Assembly: GCF_003026475.1 (NCBI RefSeq)
Contig: NZ_PYMC01000003.1
Location: 186,001-250,000, forward strand
Length of the DNA: 64,000 nt
Direction: 5' to 3'
DNA from: Photobacterium lipolyticum
GTDB lineage: Bacteria > Pseudomonadota > Gammaproteobacteria > Enterobacterales > Vibrionaceae
Positions 43,125-51,879 of this stretch are shown in pieces; within the stretch, counting starts at the first letter, position 1; each line of letters opens with the position of its first letter. A program made the translations under genes and the position numbers. The notes under the pieces were generated by a model. It was given only the letters and a program-made list of their open reading frames with translations, had not been told where the DNA came from and made no database searches.

Positions 43125-43851
43125 GAGAAGCCCATTACCTAACTCCGGCATACCCCTCTTTTCTTAGAAGAGGCAGACCTTATTAGACGGGTGCTCTTTG
43201 ATGAAAAGGGGCTGCTAGTTACGTTGAAGTTTCTGATCATATTTTATTAAAAGCGGTGAGTTATGGTCGCCGTTTTTAATATTGTTTTGTATTTTTCAGC
43301 TAGTGCCTGGTTCTTATGTGGAAAGTTCTGGTTTGCATCATAATTTGCTGGCAAAATCTTTGGTCCGTCACTGTAATTTTCTGTCATTTTCGAGAAATTA
43401 ATTTTTACCATCATTTCTCAATATTTGAAAAATGCTTTATCAGTGATAGTTAACAGTGCATCATGCGCTATAATACTGAACGCTTATAATATAGTTAGTA
43501 TGGTGTCTTTATTTCTTACAATCTGAATATCAATAAAATGCCAATATATTGTTTAGTCTGCTTGTTTATTTTGATCGCGTAATATGTTTTCCCAACATAA
43601 ACAAACCATGGTTTAGCCATGTAAGCCTCATTCATTTCTTATAAAAATATAAAAAACCTCAAATTAGAAAGTTCTAACTAAATTTTCACTGTCACTAATA
43701 AATATGTAAATAAAGTGACAGCAGTCAACTATTAGAATTATAAGCAACCCACGATTTATTCTTACATCAATTCTGTGACAGGAATAAAAAAACAACCTCC
43801 CTTTTGGGGGTAGGCTTATATGCAACTGTTAATATTCTGTAGATTGATTTA
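43125..43851 (+). promoter_or_regulatory. Upstream region of the eut operon
   Basis: A 727-bp gene-free AT-rich region. Two TATAAT -10-like boxes occur at 43469-43474 and 43485-43490. CTGTCACT (43689-43696) and AGTGACAG (43714-43721) form a perfect 8-bp inverted repeat spaced by 17 bp, and a further TGTGACAG half-site lies near 43780, which suggests a regulator operator. A CCTCCC-TTTT-GGGGG hairpin lies close to eutS near 43795-43812. No cobalamin riboswitch or EutV-type double hairpin was recognised. No eutR, eutV or eutW gene lies in the window, so the regulator is unknown. Confidence 0.5.
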
Positions 43852-44202
43852 ATGCTGGATTTTGATGCTGGTAAAGAGCGAATCATTCAGGAGTTCGTTC
43901 CGGGAAAGCAGGTCACTCTTGCGCACCTGGTTGCTAATCCGACAGAGGAGTTGTGCGAGAGAGTGGGGGTGGAAAGCAAAGGGGCTATTGGCATTTTAAC
44001 ATTAACGCCAGGTGAAACATCCATCATCGCCGGTGATATTGCCACCAAAGCTGCCAATGTACATATTGGTTTTCTTGACCGTTTCTCTGGTGCGTTAGTT
44101 ATTACTGGTTCCGTTTCTTCTGTCGAAGAATCATTAAAGACTGTCATTGATGTTTTAGAAAGAAATCTGTCTTATAACACCTGCGAATTAACCAGAACTT
44201 AA
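43852..44202 (+). CDS. eutS: Ethanolamine microcompartment shell protein EutS
   Basis: A 116-aa bent-hexamer shell protein of the BMC fold. Matches E. coli EutS (111 aa) closely through [40 protein letters not shown] and [18 protein letters not shown]. The start ATG at 43852 has a weak ribosome-binding site and adds six residues to the E. coli N-terminus. It is the first gene of the operon, as in enterobacteria, and two bases before eutP. Only the glycine bend common to EutS is expected here. Confidence 0.95.
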   Translation: MLDFDAGKERIIQEFVPGKQVTLAHLVANPTEELCERVGVESKGAIGILTLTPGETSIIAGDIATKAANVHIGFLDRFSGALVITGSVSSVEESLKTVIDVLERNLSYNTCELTRT

Positions 44203-44203
44203 A

Positions 44204-44674
44204 ATGAAAAATAATCGATTAGACAGTATCGCATTTATTGGTGAGGTCGATGCAGGCAAGTCGGCCCTAATTGATAAATTAATAGATCAAGAGACACATA
44301 CCGGAAAAACACAATCTCCCATTTTTTATCAGGGACAAGTTATCGACACCCCTGGGGAATTTGTTGATAACCGTTCATGGAATGGCGCGTTGCTTTCGAC
44401 AATTTGTAGCGTGAAAACCGTGGTGTATTTACAGCCGGCCAATGCAAAACGTTTTTCGCCGCCAAGTGGATTATTAAGAGTGTATCCGAATAAAACTATT
44501 GTCGGGGTTATTAGCAAAGTGGATGCACCTGATGCCGATCTGGAAAAAGCGACTAAGTTCTTACGGCAAAATGGCGTGCCAGAGCCTTACATTCAAACTT
44601 CCATTTTTGAACAAGCATCAATCGATCAGCTTTATCACCATTTACTTTCACTTCAGCAGTCCGTGCTGGCGTGA
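44204..44674 (+). CDS. eutP: EutP, P-loop protein of the eut operon
   Basis: A 156-aa GTPase-fold protein: Walker A GEVDAGKSAL near 14-23, DTPGEF (G3) near 48-53, SKVD (G4) near 104. Acetate kinase activity has been reported for EutP and EutQ in Salmonella. Length as in E. coli EutP (159). It follows eutS by one base and precedes eutQ by about 30 bp. Likely cytoplasmic or on the compartment surface. Confidence 0.93.
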   Translation: MKNNRLDSIAFIGEVDAGKSALIDKLIDQETHTGKTQSPIFYQGQVIDTPGEFVDNRSWNGALLSTICSVKTVVYLQPANAKRFSPPSGLLRVYPNKTIVGVISKVDAPDADLEKATKFLRQNGVPEPYIQTSIFEQASIDQLYHHLLSLQQSVLA

Positions 44675-44704
44675 TTTGTGTGAATACCATCAAGGATTGC
44701 AGTA

Positions 44705-45409
44705 ATGAAAAAACTGATTTCTGCTGCGGATATTCGACAGGTTAAGTCAGAAAGTAAGACTTATATTGTCGCCCCCGTAAAAGACTTTATTGTCACTCCC
44801 GAAGCGCGTGATGTCGCTAAAGTGGAAGGTATTGAGATTGTAGAATCTGCTCAGCCTTCACCACAGCCACAAGTTGCGGCAGCTTCCCAAGTTACAGCGG
44901 TACCACCGCCATCGGCGTTAGCACCGACTGCACAATCGATTCAAGCTGAAATTGAATCGCACCTGTCGGATGTTGACTCTGAGAAGAGTGCGTTGATTCA
45001 ATCATTAGTGGCAAAAGCCATGGCTGATTTTAATCAGCAAGCCCCTGATTCACCGCGTCAGATAAATGATGACGGGATTGTTTTAGTACGTGGAAATGCC
45101 GTTCAGCTCAATGAGTTCGATGGCGCACCGGGCAAGAACATTGGCTTGACGGATGTTATTGGCGCCGAAGACGGCAGCAACATGGGCGTAGGCTATATGG
45201 GGTGGGAGAATGCTTTCTTCCCATGGACGCTTTGCTACGACGAAGTCAACGTTGTACTCGAAGGTGAGTTACATGTAAAAACAGCATCAGGCACCTCAAT
45301 AGGTAAGCCTGGCGATGTGATTTTTATTCCTAAGAACAGCTCCGTTGAATTCGGTACCCCGACGCATGTTCGCTATGTCTACATTACTTACCCGGCAGAG
45401 TGGGCATAA
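44705..45409 (+). CDS. eutQ: EutQ, cupin protein of the eut operon
   Basis: A 234-aa protein with a short N-terminal segment (MKKLISAADIRQ), an Ala/Pro/Gln-rich linker (about 55-90) and a C-terminal cupin (about 120-234; CYDEVNVVLEGELHV, GKPGDVIFIPKNSSVEFG). EutQ is needed for compartment assembly in Salmonella and has been reported to have acetate kinase activity. Length as usual (233 in E. coli). It overlaps nothing; eutT begins two bases after its stop. Confidence 0.94.
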   Translation: MKKLISAADIRQVKSESKTYIVAPVKDFIVTPEARDVAKVEGIEIVESAQPSPQPQVAAASQVTAVPPPSALAPTAQSIQAEIESHLSDVDSEKSALIQSLVAKAMADFNQQAPDSPRQINDDGIVLVRGNAVQLNEFDGAPGKNIGLTDVIGAEDGSNMGVGYMGWENAFFPWTLCYDEVNVVLEGELHVKTASGTSIGKPGDVIFIPKNSSVEFGTPTHVRYVYITYPAEWA

Positions 45410-45411
45410 GT

Positions 45412-46287
45412 ATGGACAGCCATACAGTGCCTCAATTTATTACTGAAGACTATCTTCGCCAGCATTTTGGTATGCGCCAAGGTGGAGAAATTCAGTTAGA
45501 GCCCGGCACACGCTTTACCCCAGCTGCTCAGCAGCTGCTGAATGAAAGGCAGATCACCGTTCGCTGGCGTGATGAAAAAGGCCAGGTATTTGTTGAGACA
45601 GCCCATTCAGCAAATCAACAACATGGTTGTGCTCAAAGCACCCGGCTTGAAAAAGTACATCCGTTGAAAAGTAACAATGTACGTCCCTCAAACGGCTGCA
45701 TGTTGTGTGGCTCAGGTGTAGCCGATAAACCTGCACTGATGACCCACCTTGACGATCAGGTTCTGGTGCCGAAAACCCATCCTCGCATTACGCTGCGTGG
45801 CAAGCTGGATTCTTGTATCAGCTACTGCGTTTTAGTGCAGTGCGAAATGCGTCATCAGCCTGAATTACTGCAAGGTTTTATGGCAGATATTCGCTCCTAC
45901 CTGGGTCAGATCCTACAGGCCGAAGTGACCGGACAGGCGTTACCTGAACCGATGCTTGGTGAGTTCAGTTCAGATACCGTTCACCAATGGTCGCATAATC
46001 CGCTCAAGCACCTTGGTCATGATCACATGTTGCCAGACGTAATTTATGGTGAGCTTGTTGCGCAGTTGAATTATTTACGTGCGTTAGTGCGTGAATTAGA
46101 GCTGGTGGCAACTCAGGTGTTTATCGATCACAGCATGCAGCTATCGAGTGGCGGCATCGATCGCAACGATATTGTGGCAGGTTTGAATCGTCTTTCCAGC
46201 GCGGTGTACGTGGTGATGATCTTAGCGTGGCAATGCCAGAACGGGCAGGATTCAGTGTTGGGGGGGCTAGCACATGGAACTGCTTGA
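45412..46287 (+). CDS. eutT: Corrinoid adenosyltransferase EutT
   Basis: A 291-aa enzyme that makes adenosylcobalamin for the lyase. ATG at 45412 follows the eutQ stop. Near residue 80-97 it has H, eleven residues, then G-C-M-L-C; in Salmonella EutT this metal motif is H-x11-C-C-x2-C, so the first Cys of the pair is replaced by Gly. The C-terminal helical bundle is typical of the family ([37 protein letters not shown]). It overlaps eutD by 14 bp. Confidence 0.92.
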   Translation: MDSHTVPQFITEDYLRQHFGMRQGGEIQLEPGTRFTPAAQQLLNERQITVRWRDEKGQVFVETAHSANQQHGCAQSTRLEKVHPLKSNNVRPSNGCMLCGSGVADKPALMTHLDDQVLVPKTHPRITLRGKLDSCISYCVLVQCEMRHQPELLQGFMADIRSYLGQILQAEVTGQALPEPMLGEFSSDTVHQWSHNPLKHLGHDHMLPDVIYGELVAQLNYLRALVRELELVATQVFIDHSMQLSSGGIDRNDIVAGLNRLSSAVYVVMILAWQCQNGQDSVLGGLAHGTA

Positions 46288-47251
46288 TAGGTGTCGCGCC
46301 AAATGTCGTCAGCAACCGAAACGCATTGTGTTTCCTGATGCTAACGATGCACGGTTACTCCATGCTGCCAACGATCTGAAGCTTGCCGGTTTGGCTGAAC
46401 CGATTTTATTGGGTAACCCATTCGAGTTGCGTGATTACGCGCACCGCAGCGGTATTGCCGTGCCGTGTCTGACTATTCTGACTCCGGAGTTTGCAGGCTG
46501 TTTTGATGAAATGGTCGATCTGTATATCGCGAAACAACGCAAGCCTATTGAGCGAGAAGAGGCTGCCCGCCGCCTTAAGCAGCCGCTGAACTTTGCCATG
46601 ATGATGGTCGATCAGGGTTATGCCGATATTTGTGTCGGCGGCAATATTTCCACTACCGGGGATGTGATTCGGGCGGCGATCCGCGGCGTTGGTGTTGCTC
46701 AGGATTCAAAAACGGTATCCAGCTTCTTTCTGATGTTGTCGCCAGACGGTACCCAAATCCATGCGTTTTCTGATGCCGGGGTTATTCCGCTGCCAACGGC
46801 TGAGCAACTGGCTGATATTGCGATTGATACCGCACATAACTATCAGCGCCTGACAGGGAATGAACCACGTGTTGCCATGTTGTCGTTTTCAACCAAAGGC
46901 AGCGCAGAACATCCCGCGGTAAATAAAGTGACGGAAGCGACTGAGCTGGTTCGTCAGCGCGAGCCTGACCTGATTATCGATGGTGAAGTACAGTTTGACG
47001 CCGCCATTGTGCCAGCCGTTGCAGCACAAAAAATGCCAGACAGCCCACTGGGCGGCTGCGCCAATGTATTTATTTTCCCATCCCTGAATGCTGGCAATAT
47101 CGCTTACAAGGTAGCGCAGCGTTTAGGTGGATATATCGCTCTGGGACCGATGTTACAAGGGCTTGCAGGCCCGGTGCATGACTTGTCTCGGGGGTGTAGT
47201 GCTGATGATATCGTCGATATCTCGGTACTTGCATCCAGTATATGTAATTAA
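46274..47251 (+). CDS. eutD: Phosphotransacetylase EutD
   Basis: A 325-aa PTA_PTB-domain enzyme turning acetyl-CoA into acetyl phosphate and recycling Co[16 protein letters not shown] near the N-terminus, [26 protein letters not shown] and [23 protein letters not shown] are typical of the fold. An N-terminal helix could carry the signal for encapsulation. The start ATG at 46274 lies inside the end of eutT. Length as in E. coli EutD (338), slightly shorter. Confidence 0.95.
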   Translation: MELLDRCRAKCRQQPKRIVFPDANDARLLHAANDLKLAGLAEPILLGNPFELRDYAHRSGIAVPCLTILTPEFAGCFDEMVDLYIAKQRKPIEREEAARRLKQPLNFAMMMVDQGYADICVGGNISTTGDVIRAAIRGVGVAQDSKTVSSFFLMLSPDGTQIHAFSDAGVIPLPTAEQLADIAIDTAHNYQRLTGNEPRVAMLSFSTKGSAEHPAVNKVTEATELVRQREPDLIIDGEVQFDAAIVPAVAAQKMPDSPLGGCANVFIFPSLNAGNIAYKVAQRLGGYIALGPMLQGLAGPVHDLSRGCSADDIVDISVLASSICN

Positions 47252-47287
47252 CAAACCTAACCAGTTGACATTTCTGAGGAAATTAAG

Positions 47288-47614
47288 ATGGAAGCTCTAG
47301 GAATTATTGAAACAAAAGGTCTTACGGCATTAATCGAAGCATCGGATGCCATGGTGAAAGCAGCACGTGTTCAGCTGGTCGGCTACAAGCAGATTGGTTC
47401 AGGCATCGTTTCAGCAATGGTGCGTGGTGATGTTGCAGCATGTAAAGCCGCGACAGATGCTGGTGCAGCGGCCGCACAGCGTTTAGGTGAAGTGGTTGCG
47501 GTGCACGTTATCCCTCGTCCGCATGGTGATCTGGAAGGGATCTTCCCAATCACATTTAATGATGCGCCAGAAGAGAAAGCTGCCCCAGCCGCCAAGCCTC
47601 GCACATCTAAGTAA
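47288..47614 (+). CDS. eutM: Hexameric BMC shell protein, EutM-type copy 1
   Basis: A 108-aa BMC-domain protein, major facet-forming type: [59 protein letters not shown]-terminal Ala/Pro/Lys tail of about 18 residues ([16 protein letters not shown]) goes beyond ordinary EutM (about 97 aa). GAGGAAATTAAG gives the ribosome-binding site. The next gene is a close paralogue. Confidence 0.92.
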   Translation: MEALGIIETKGLTALIEASDAMVKAARVQLVGYKQIGSGIVSAMVRGDVAACKAATDAGAAAAQRLGEVVAVHVIPRPHGDLEGIFPITFNDAPEEKAAPAAKPRTSK

Positions 47615-47641
47615 ATAACTTATTTTCAGAAGGAAATTCAA

Positions 47642-47917
47642 ATGGATGCTTTAGGTATTTTAGAAACAAAAGGTCTGACTGCGTTAATTGAAGCATCAGA
47701 TGCGATGGTAAAAGCGGCACGTGTTGAGCTAGTTGGCTATCAGCAAATTGGTTCTGGTTATGTGACGGCGTTAATTCGCGGTGACGTAGCGTCATGCAAA
47801 GCAGCAACAGATGCAGGTTCTGTGGTTGCCCAACGCTTAGGTGAGTTGGTCGCGGTACACGTTATCCCTCGCCCGCATGATGATTTGGAAAAAGTGTTTC
47901 CAATTAAAGCAAAGTAA
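47642..47917 (+). CDS. Hexameric BMC shell protein, EutM-type copy 2
   Basis: A 91-aa BMC protein, tandem paralogue of copy 1 and more like canonical EutM/PduA in length. It shares the N-terminal [20 protein letters not shown] and the C-terminal [11 protein letters not shown]. Pore-loop positions differ ([11 protein letters not shown] here, [11 protein letters not shown] in copy 1), which may give the two hexamers different pore permeability. Salmonella has only one EutM but a separate EutK. Ribosome-binding site AGAAGGAAATTC upstream. Confidence 0.92.
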   Translation: MDALGILETKGLTALIEASDAMVKAARVELVGYQQIGSGYVTALIRGDVASCKAATDAGSVVAQRLGELVAVHVIPRPHDDLEKVFPIKAK

Positions 47918-47979
47918 ACGGTCCCCTTGGTAAATGAAAATGCCAAGGGGAGATAAATCTGGAATAGGAAGGAGATCTC

Positions 47980-48273
47980 ATGCGAATTGCTCGCGTAATT
48001 GGTCATGTGATTGCCACGGTCCGCAGTCATAACATGCGAATGGACAAATTGTGCTTAGTCGAATTTGTTAATCAGCGCGGCGAAGCCACCGGAGATACGC
48101 ATATCGCGATGGATCAGCTTGGTGCTGGTGAAGGGGAGTGGGTGATGGTGGTGGCTGGCAGTTCAGCGCGTGTAGCGTATGGAAGCACCGAGGATGGATC
48201 TCCGGTTGACCTTTGTGTGGTCGGCATTATTGACGAAGTAACATCTGCAAACGAGCAATGTTATTGCAAGTGA
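47980..48273 (+). CDS. eutN: Pentameric shell vertex protein EutN
   Basis: A 97-aa BMV-domain protein capping compartment vertices: MRIARVIGHVIATVRSH...LCLVEF and AGEGEWVMVVAGSSARVA, and VDLCVVGIIDEV. Length as in E. coli EutN (95). AAGGAGATCTC immediately before the ATG. It follows eutM2 by 62 bp. Confidence 0.95.
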   Translation: MRIARVIGHVIATVRSHNMRMDKLCLVEFVNQRGEATGDTHIAMDQLGAGEGEWVMVVAGSSARVAYGSTEDGSPVDLCVVGIIDEVTSANEQCYCK

Positions 48274-48337
48274 CAGATCACGTTGAATCAAAAGTGATCA
48301 GTCAAATTGTTAGTGGATGGGGTGGAGTAGATTCAAT

Positions 48338-49771
48338 ATGGATCAGCAGCAAATAGAAGAAATTGTAAGGCGCGTCGTATTGCAGTTGAACGACAATTCT
48401 GCAACTGCATCTTCCGCGAATGCTTTAAAAGAGCCGTTATTGAAAGAACAAGGCGATTACGGTGTGTTTGCGACCCTGGATGGTGCAGTTGCGGCCGCAA
48501 CCGCAGCGCAAAAACAGATCCGCACGATTGCCCTGCGCGATGAAATGATCTTAGCCATTCGTCGTATGGCAAAAAAACATGCTCGTGAACTGTCTGTAAT
48601 GGCGGTTGAAGAGACCGGCTTTGGTCGGGTGGATGACAAAATTGCCAAGCATTTATTAGTTGCACAACGTACACCGGGTACTGAAATTCTTGCACCGCAA
48701 GCGGTTTCAGGTGATGCCGGCATGAGCTTAATCGAAAATGCACCATGGGGTGTTATTGCATCCGTAACCCCCAGTACCAACCCGTCTTGCACTGTGATTA
48801 ATAATGCTATCAGCATGATTGCAGCGGGCAACGCAGTGGTATTTGCGCCGCACCCGGCGGCAAAAAAAGTTTCACAATATGCGATTCAACTGGTGAATAG
48901 AGCCTGTGAAAGTGTTGGCGGCCCAGCGCATATTTGTACCACAGTCGCGAAGCCATCACTGGAAAATGCCCAGGCATTATTCACCTTCCCGGGTATTCGT
49001 TTATTAGTTGTAACCGGTGGTGATGCTGTTGTTGATGCGGCCCGCAAAGTGACCGACAAACGTTTAATCGCAGCAGGCCCTGGTAATCCGCCCGTGGTAG
49101 TTGATGAAACCGCGGATTTGGAACGAGCAGCGATTTCAATTGTGCAGGGGGCATCTTTTGATAACAACATCGTCTGTGCCACGGAAAAAGAAATTATCGC
49201 CGTAGATTCCATTGCCGATGAGTTGAAAGTGGCGATGTGCCGTAATGGTGCATATCTAGTAAGCCCAGAGCAGGCAGAAGCCATTGCTCGTGTGGTACTG
49301 AAAGGGTATCCGGGGAATAAACCTTCAGCGAGTCCCCAATGGGTTGGCCGCGATGCTGCCAAAATTGCTGCTGCCGCGGGCATTGATGTACCGGCAGAAA
49401 CACGTTTGTTAATTTTTGAAGCAGACAAATCTCATGTATTTGCGGTTACCGAGCAGATGATGCCGATATTGCCATTGATCCGTGCAGCGAATGCCGATCA
49501 AGCCATTGATTGGGCGGTTGAACTGGAAAGCGGTAATCGTCACACCGGTGCTGTCCATTCGAAAAACATCGATGTGCTGACGCGCATGGCCTATGAACTT
49601 GACTGTAGCCTGCTGGCTAAAAATGGTCCTGCGATTGCTGCCATTGGCGCGGGTGGTGAAGGCTGGACAACCATGACGATTTCAACACCGACCGGAGAAG
49701 GGGTAACCAATGCGTTGACCTTTACCCGTAAGCGTCGTTGTACCGCTGTTGATGCATTCAGGATTGTATAA
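48338..49771 (+). CDS. eutE: CoA-acylating acetaldehyde dehydrogenase EutE
   Basis: A 477-aa enzyme oxidising acetaldehyde to acetyl-CoA with NAD+. The N-terminal amphipathic helix MDQQQIEEIVRRVVLQL is the kind of peptide that targets cargo to the compartment lumen. The catalytic Cys lies in NNIVCATEK (about residue 273). I chose ATG at 48338 because the targeting helix starts there; a 7-codon upstream extension has no homologue. Length as usual (467). It is followed by eutJ two bases after the stop. Confidence 0.95.
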   Translation: MDQQQIEEIVRRVVLQLNDNSATASSANALKEPLLKEQGDYGVFATLDGAVAAATAAQKQIRTIALRDEMILAIRRMAKKHARELSVMAVEETGFGRVDDKIAKHLLVAQRTPGTEILAPQAVSGDAGMSLIENAPWGVIASVTPSTNPSCTVINNAISMIAAGNAVVFAPHPAAKKVSQYAIQLVNRACESVGGPAHICTTVAKPSLENAQALFTFPGIRLLVVTGGDAVVDAARKVTDKRLIAAGPGNPPVVVDETADLERAAISIVQGASFDNNIVCATEKEIIAVDSIADELKVAMCRNGAYLVSPEQAEAIARVVLKGYPGNKPSASPQWVGRDAAKIAAAAGIDVPAETRLLIFEADKSHVFAVTEQMMPILPLIRAANADQAIDWAVELESGNRHTGAVHSKNIDVLTRMAYELDCSLLAKNGPAIAAIGAGGEGWTTMTISTPTGEGVTNALTFTRKRRCTAVDAFRIV

Positions 49772-49773
49772 GT

Positions 49774-50613
49774 ATGAAGACGGATTATCTCGCTCAGACC
49801 AACCAGAATCTGCTCATTATTGACGAGATTGTAAACGATGAAACACCGATTACAGCTCCTGAACATGTGCAGATCGGAATCGATTTGGGTACGGCAGATA
49901 TACAGACCGTTGTGATAGACGATCAAGGAACGCCAATTGCGGCTTTCCTTGACTGGGCCGACGTAGTACGGGATGGGGTGGTGGTTGATTATTTCGGTGC
50001 CTGTCAAATCGTGCGTAGTCAGCTACAAAAAGTGCAGCAAAAACTCGGCATTGAGCCGAAAGAAGCGATCACATCATATCCACCGGGAACCGATCCGCGC
50101 ATTTCAATTAACGTGGTGGAATCGACGGGTATCGTGGTGAGCCATGTCATTGATGAACCATCCAGTGTTGCCGCTTTACTCCATATCGACAGCGGTGCTG
50201 TGGTCGATGTGGGTGGCGGGACTACCGGGACTGCAATCATTGAAAACGGCAACTTGGTGCTTTCTCTCGATGAGCCCTCGGGCGGTCGTCATGTCAGCCT
50301 AACAATTGCTGGTGGTATGGGGATCGACATGGAAAAGGCGGAACAATTTAAGCGCCGCAGCCATGAAGAACCCATGGTAGCGGCGATGGCAAAACCAGTC
50401 ATTGAGAAAATGTCCGATATCGTGGCAGGGCATATTGCCGGTCATCAGCCCGGAGCCATTTATCTCACCGGTGGCGGCACCTTGATCAAGGGTTTTGCGG
50501 AGATTTTCAACCAGACGTTCCCGGCCATTGAAATTGTCGAATTATCGCGTGCGCTGTATCTCACCCCGCTAGCGATTGCCAGCTACGGCCTGACATTGCA
50601 GGGAGAGGAATAA
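49774..50613 (+). CDS. eutJ: EutJ, Hsp70-fold chaperone-like protein
   Basis: A 279-aa actin/Hsp70-ATPase-fold protein with IGIDLGTADIQT (phosphate 1), VDVGGGTTGTAI (phosphate 2) and YLTGGGTLIKG (adenosine) motifs. A chaperone role in compartment or enzyme assembly is proposed for the family but not well defined. Length as in E. coli EutJ (278). It is tightly packed between eutE and eutG. Confidence 0.93.
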   Translation: MKTDYLAQTNQNLLIIDEIVNDETPITAPEHVQIGIDLGTADIQTVVIDDQGTPIAAFLDWADVVRDGVVVDYFGACQIVRSQLQKVQQKLGIEPKEAITSYPPGTDPRISINVVESTGIVVSHVIDEPSSVAALLHIDSGAVVDVGGGTTGTAIIENGNLVLSLDEPSGGRHVSLTIAGGMGIDMEKAEQFKRRSHEEPMVAAMAKPVIEKMSDIVAGHIAGHQPGAIYLTGGGTLIKGFAEIFNQTFPAIEIVELSRALYLTPLAIASYGLTLQGEE

Positions 50614-50616
50614 ATC

Positions 50617-51879
50617 ATGACTCAGTCGTTGCCTGTATCAATGCCGGTCTCAACCGCAGATATCGCCAGTATTGTTAACCAGACCCTCAAACAGTACCGC
50701 CCGTATAAGGGTTTTGCCTTCCGTTCTCCGGCGATAACCGTCACCGGCGGATATTGTGTCAATCAGCTTGGCGACATCTTGCAAGAGCTGGGTGCCACTC
50801 ATGTCTTATTGGTTGCCGACAAAATGGTGTGGCAATTAGGTCTGGTTTCAGGTTGCGAAGCGGCGATTACTACGGCGGGGCTTGGGCTCACGGTATTCAG
50901 CGATGTTGAAGGTGAGCCTGATAGCGCAATGATAGCCCAAGGCTTAGCGGCACTAAAAACGAGCGAGGCTGATTTTGTTCTAGGCGTTGGCGGCGGTTCT
51001 GCATTAGATGCAGCCAAAGCAATTGCGGTCATTGGTGATTATCAAGGCCCGTTGGCAGATTTTAAAGTTGGTGGCTTAGCATCACGCCGTGTGGGCTTAG
51101 GCGCTATTCCAACCACTGCGGGCACCGGTTCTGAAGTGACTGACATTACAGTGATTAAAGACTTGGTGTACAACATCAAAGTGCCAATCAAAGGTCCGGC
51201 TTTAGTGCCAGATATGGCGCTGCTGGATCCGGCATTAATGCTGGGTGTACCTGCCGGTATTACCGCAGCAACAGGTGTTGATACCCTGACCCACGCAGTT
51301 GAAGCTTATGTGTCTCGTCAGGTTAATCCATTATCCAAAGCCTATGCCTATCATGCGATGGAAACGCTGATCCGGGCGTTACCGGTTGCCGTCGGCTGTG
51401 GCGAAGACATGGATATGCGTTATGACATGGCCGTTTCTGCTTACAAAGCCGGATTAGCCTTTAGTAATGCAGGGCTGGGTCTGACCCATGCCATTGCCCA
51501 TCAAATCGGCTCTCGCTATCACATTCCTCATGGGGTCGCGAATGCCATATTACTGCCTTATGTGATGGCGTTTAATGCATTGTGCTGTGAAGCCGGATAC
51601 GCCGAGGTAGCCAGTGCATTGGGCGTAAGTCGCGAGTCGATGACGCAACGCGAACGGTGTAATGCCGCGATCACCGCCGTGCGCCAATTGGTAATTGATT
51701 TAGGATTACCGACGTCGCTGGCAGGTTTTGGCGTAGTTGAACACGATCTGCCGCAACTTGCCGAACAAGCGATGCAGGATATCTGTCTGATTGGTAATCC
51801 TCGCCAGGTAACGCCAGTTCAGATTGTAACATTGCTAGAGCAGGTATTAAGCGGTGAATTCCCTGAGGGGTACTGCTGA
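50617..51879 (+). CDS. eutG: Iron-type alcohol dehydrogenase EutG
   Basis: A 420-aa group III (iron-dependent) dehydrogenase reducing acetaldehyde to ethanol and regenerating NAD+ within the compartment. Cofactor motif GVGGGSALDAAKAIA near 127-141, substrate/metal region PTTAGTGSEVT, and metal ligands in THAVEAY and HAIAHQIGSRYHIPHG. The N-terminal ADIASIVNQTLKQ helix could target it to the lumen. The stop overlaps the eutA start by one base. Confidence 0.95.
   Translation: MTQSLPVSMPVSTADIASIVNQTLKQYRPYKGFAFRSPAITVTGGYCVNQLGDILQELGATHVLLVADKMVWQLGLVSGCEAAITTAGLGLTVFSDVEGEPDSAMIAQGLAALKTSEADFVLGVGGGSALDAAKAIAVIGDYQGPLADFKVGGLASRRVGLGAIPTTAGTGSEVTDITVIKDLVYNIKVPIKGPALVPDMALLDPALMLGVPAGITAATGVDTLTHAVEAYVSRQVNPLSKAYAYHAMETLIRALPVAVGCGEDMDMRYDMAVSAYKAGLAFSNAGLGLTHAIAHQIGSRYHIPHGVANAILLPYVMAFNALCCEAGYAEVASALGVSRESMTQRERCNAAITAVRQLVIDLGLPTSLAGFGVVEHDLPQLAEQAMQDICLIGNPRQVTPVQIVTLLEQVLSGEFPEGYC

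Noticed and set aside
43700-43851. Adenosylcobalamin riboswitch or EutV antiterminator before eutS
   Set aside because: The conserved B12-box bases and the paired-hairpin motif are not present.
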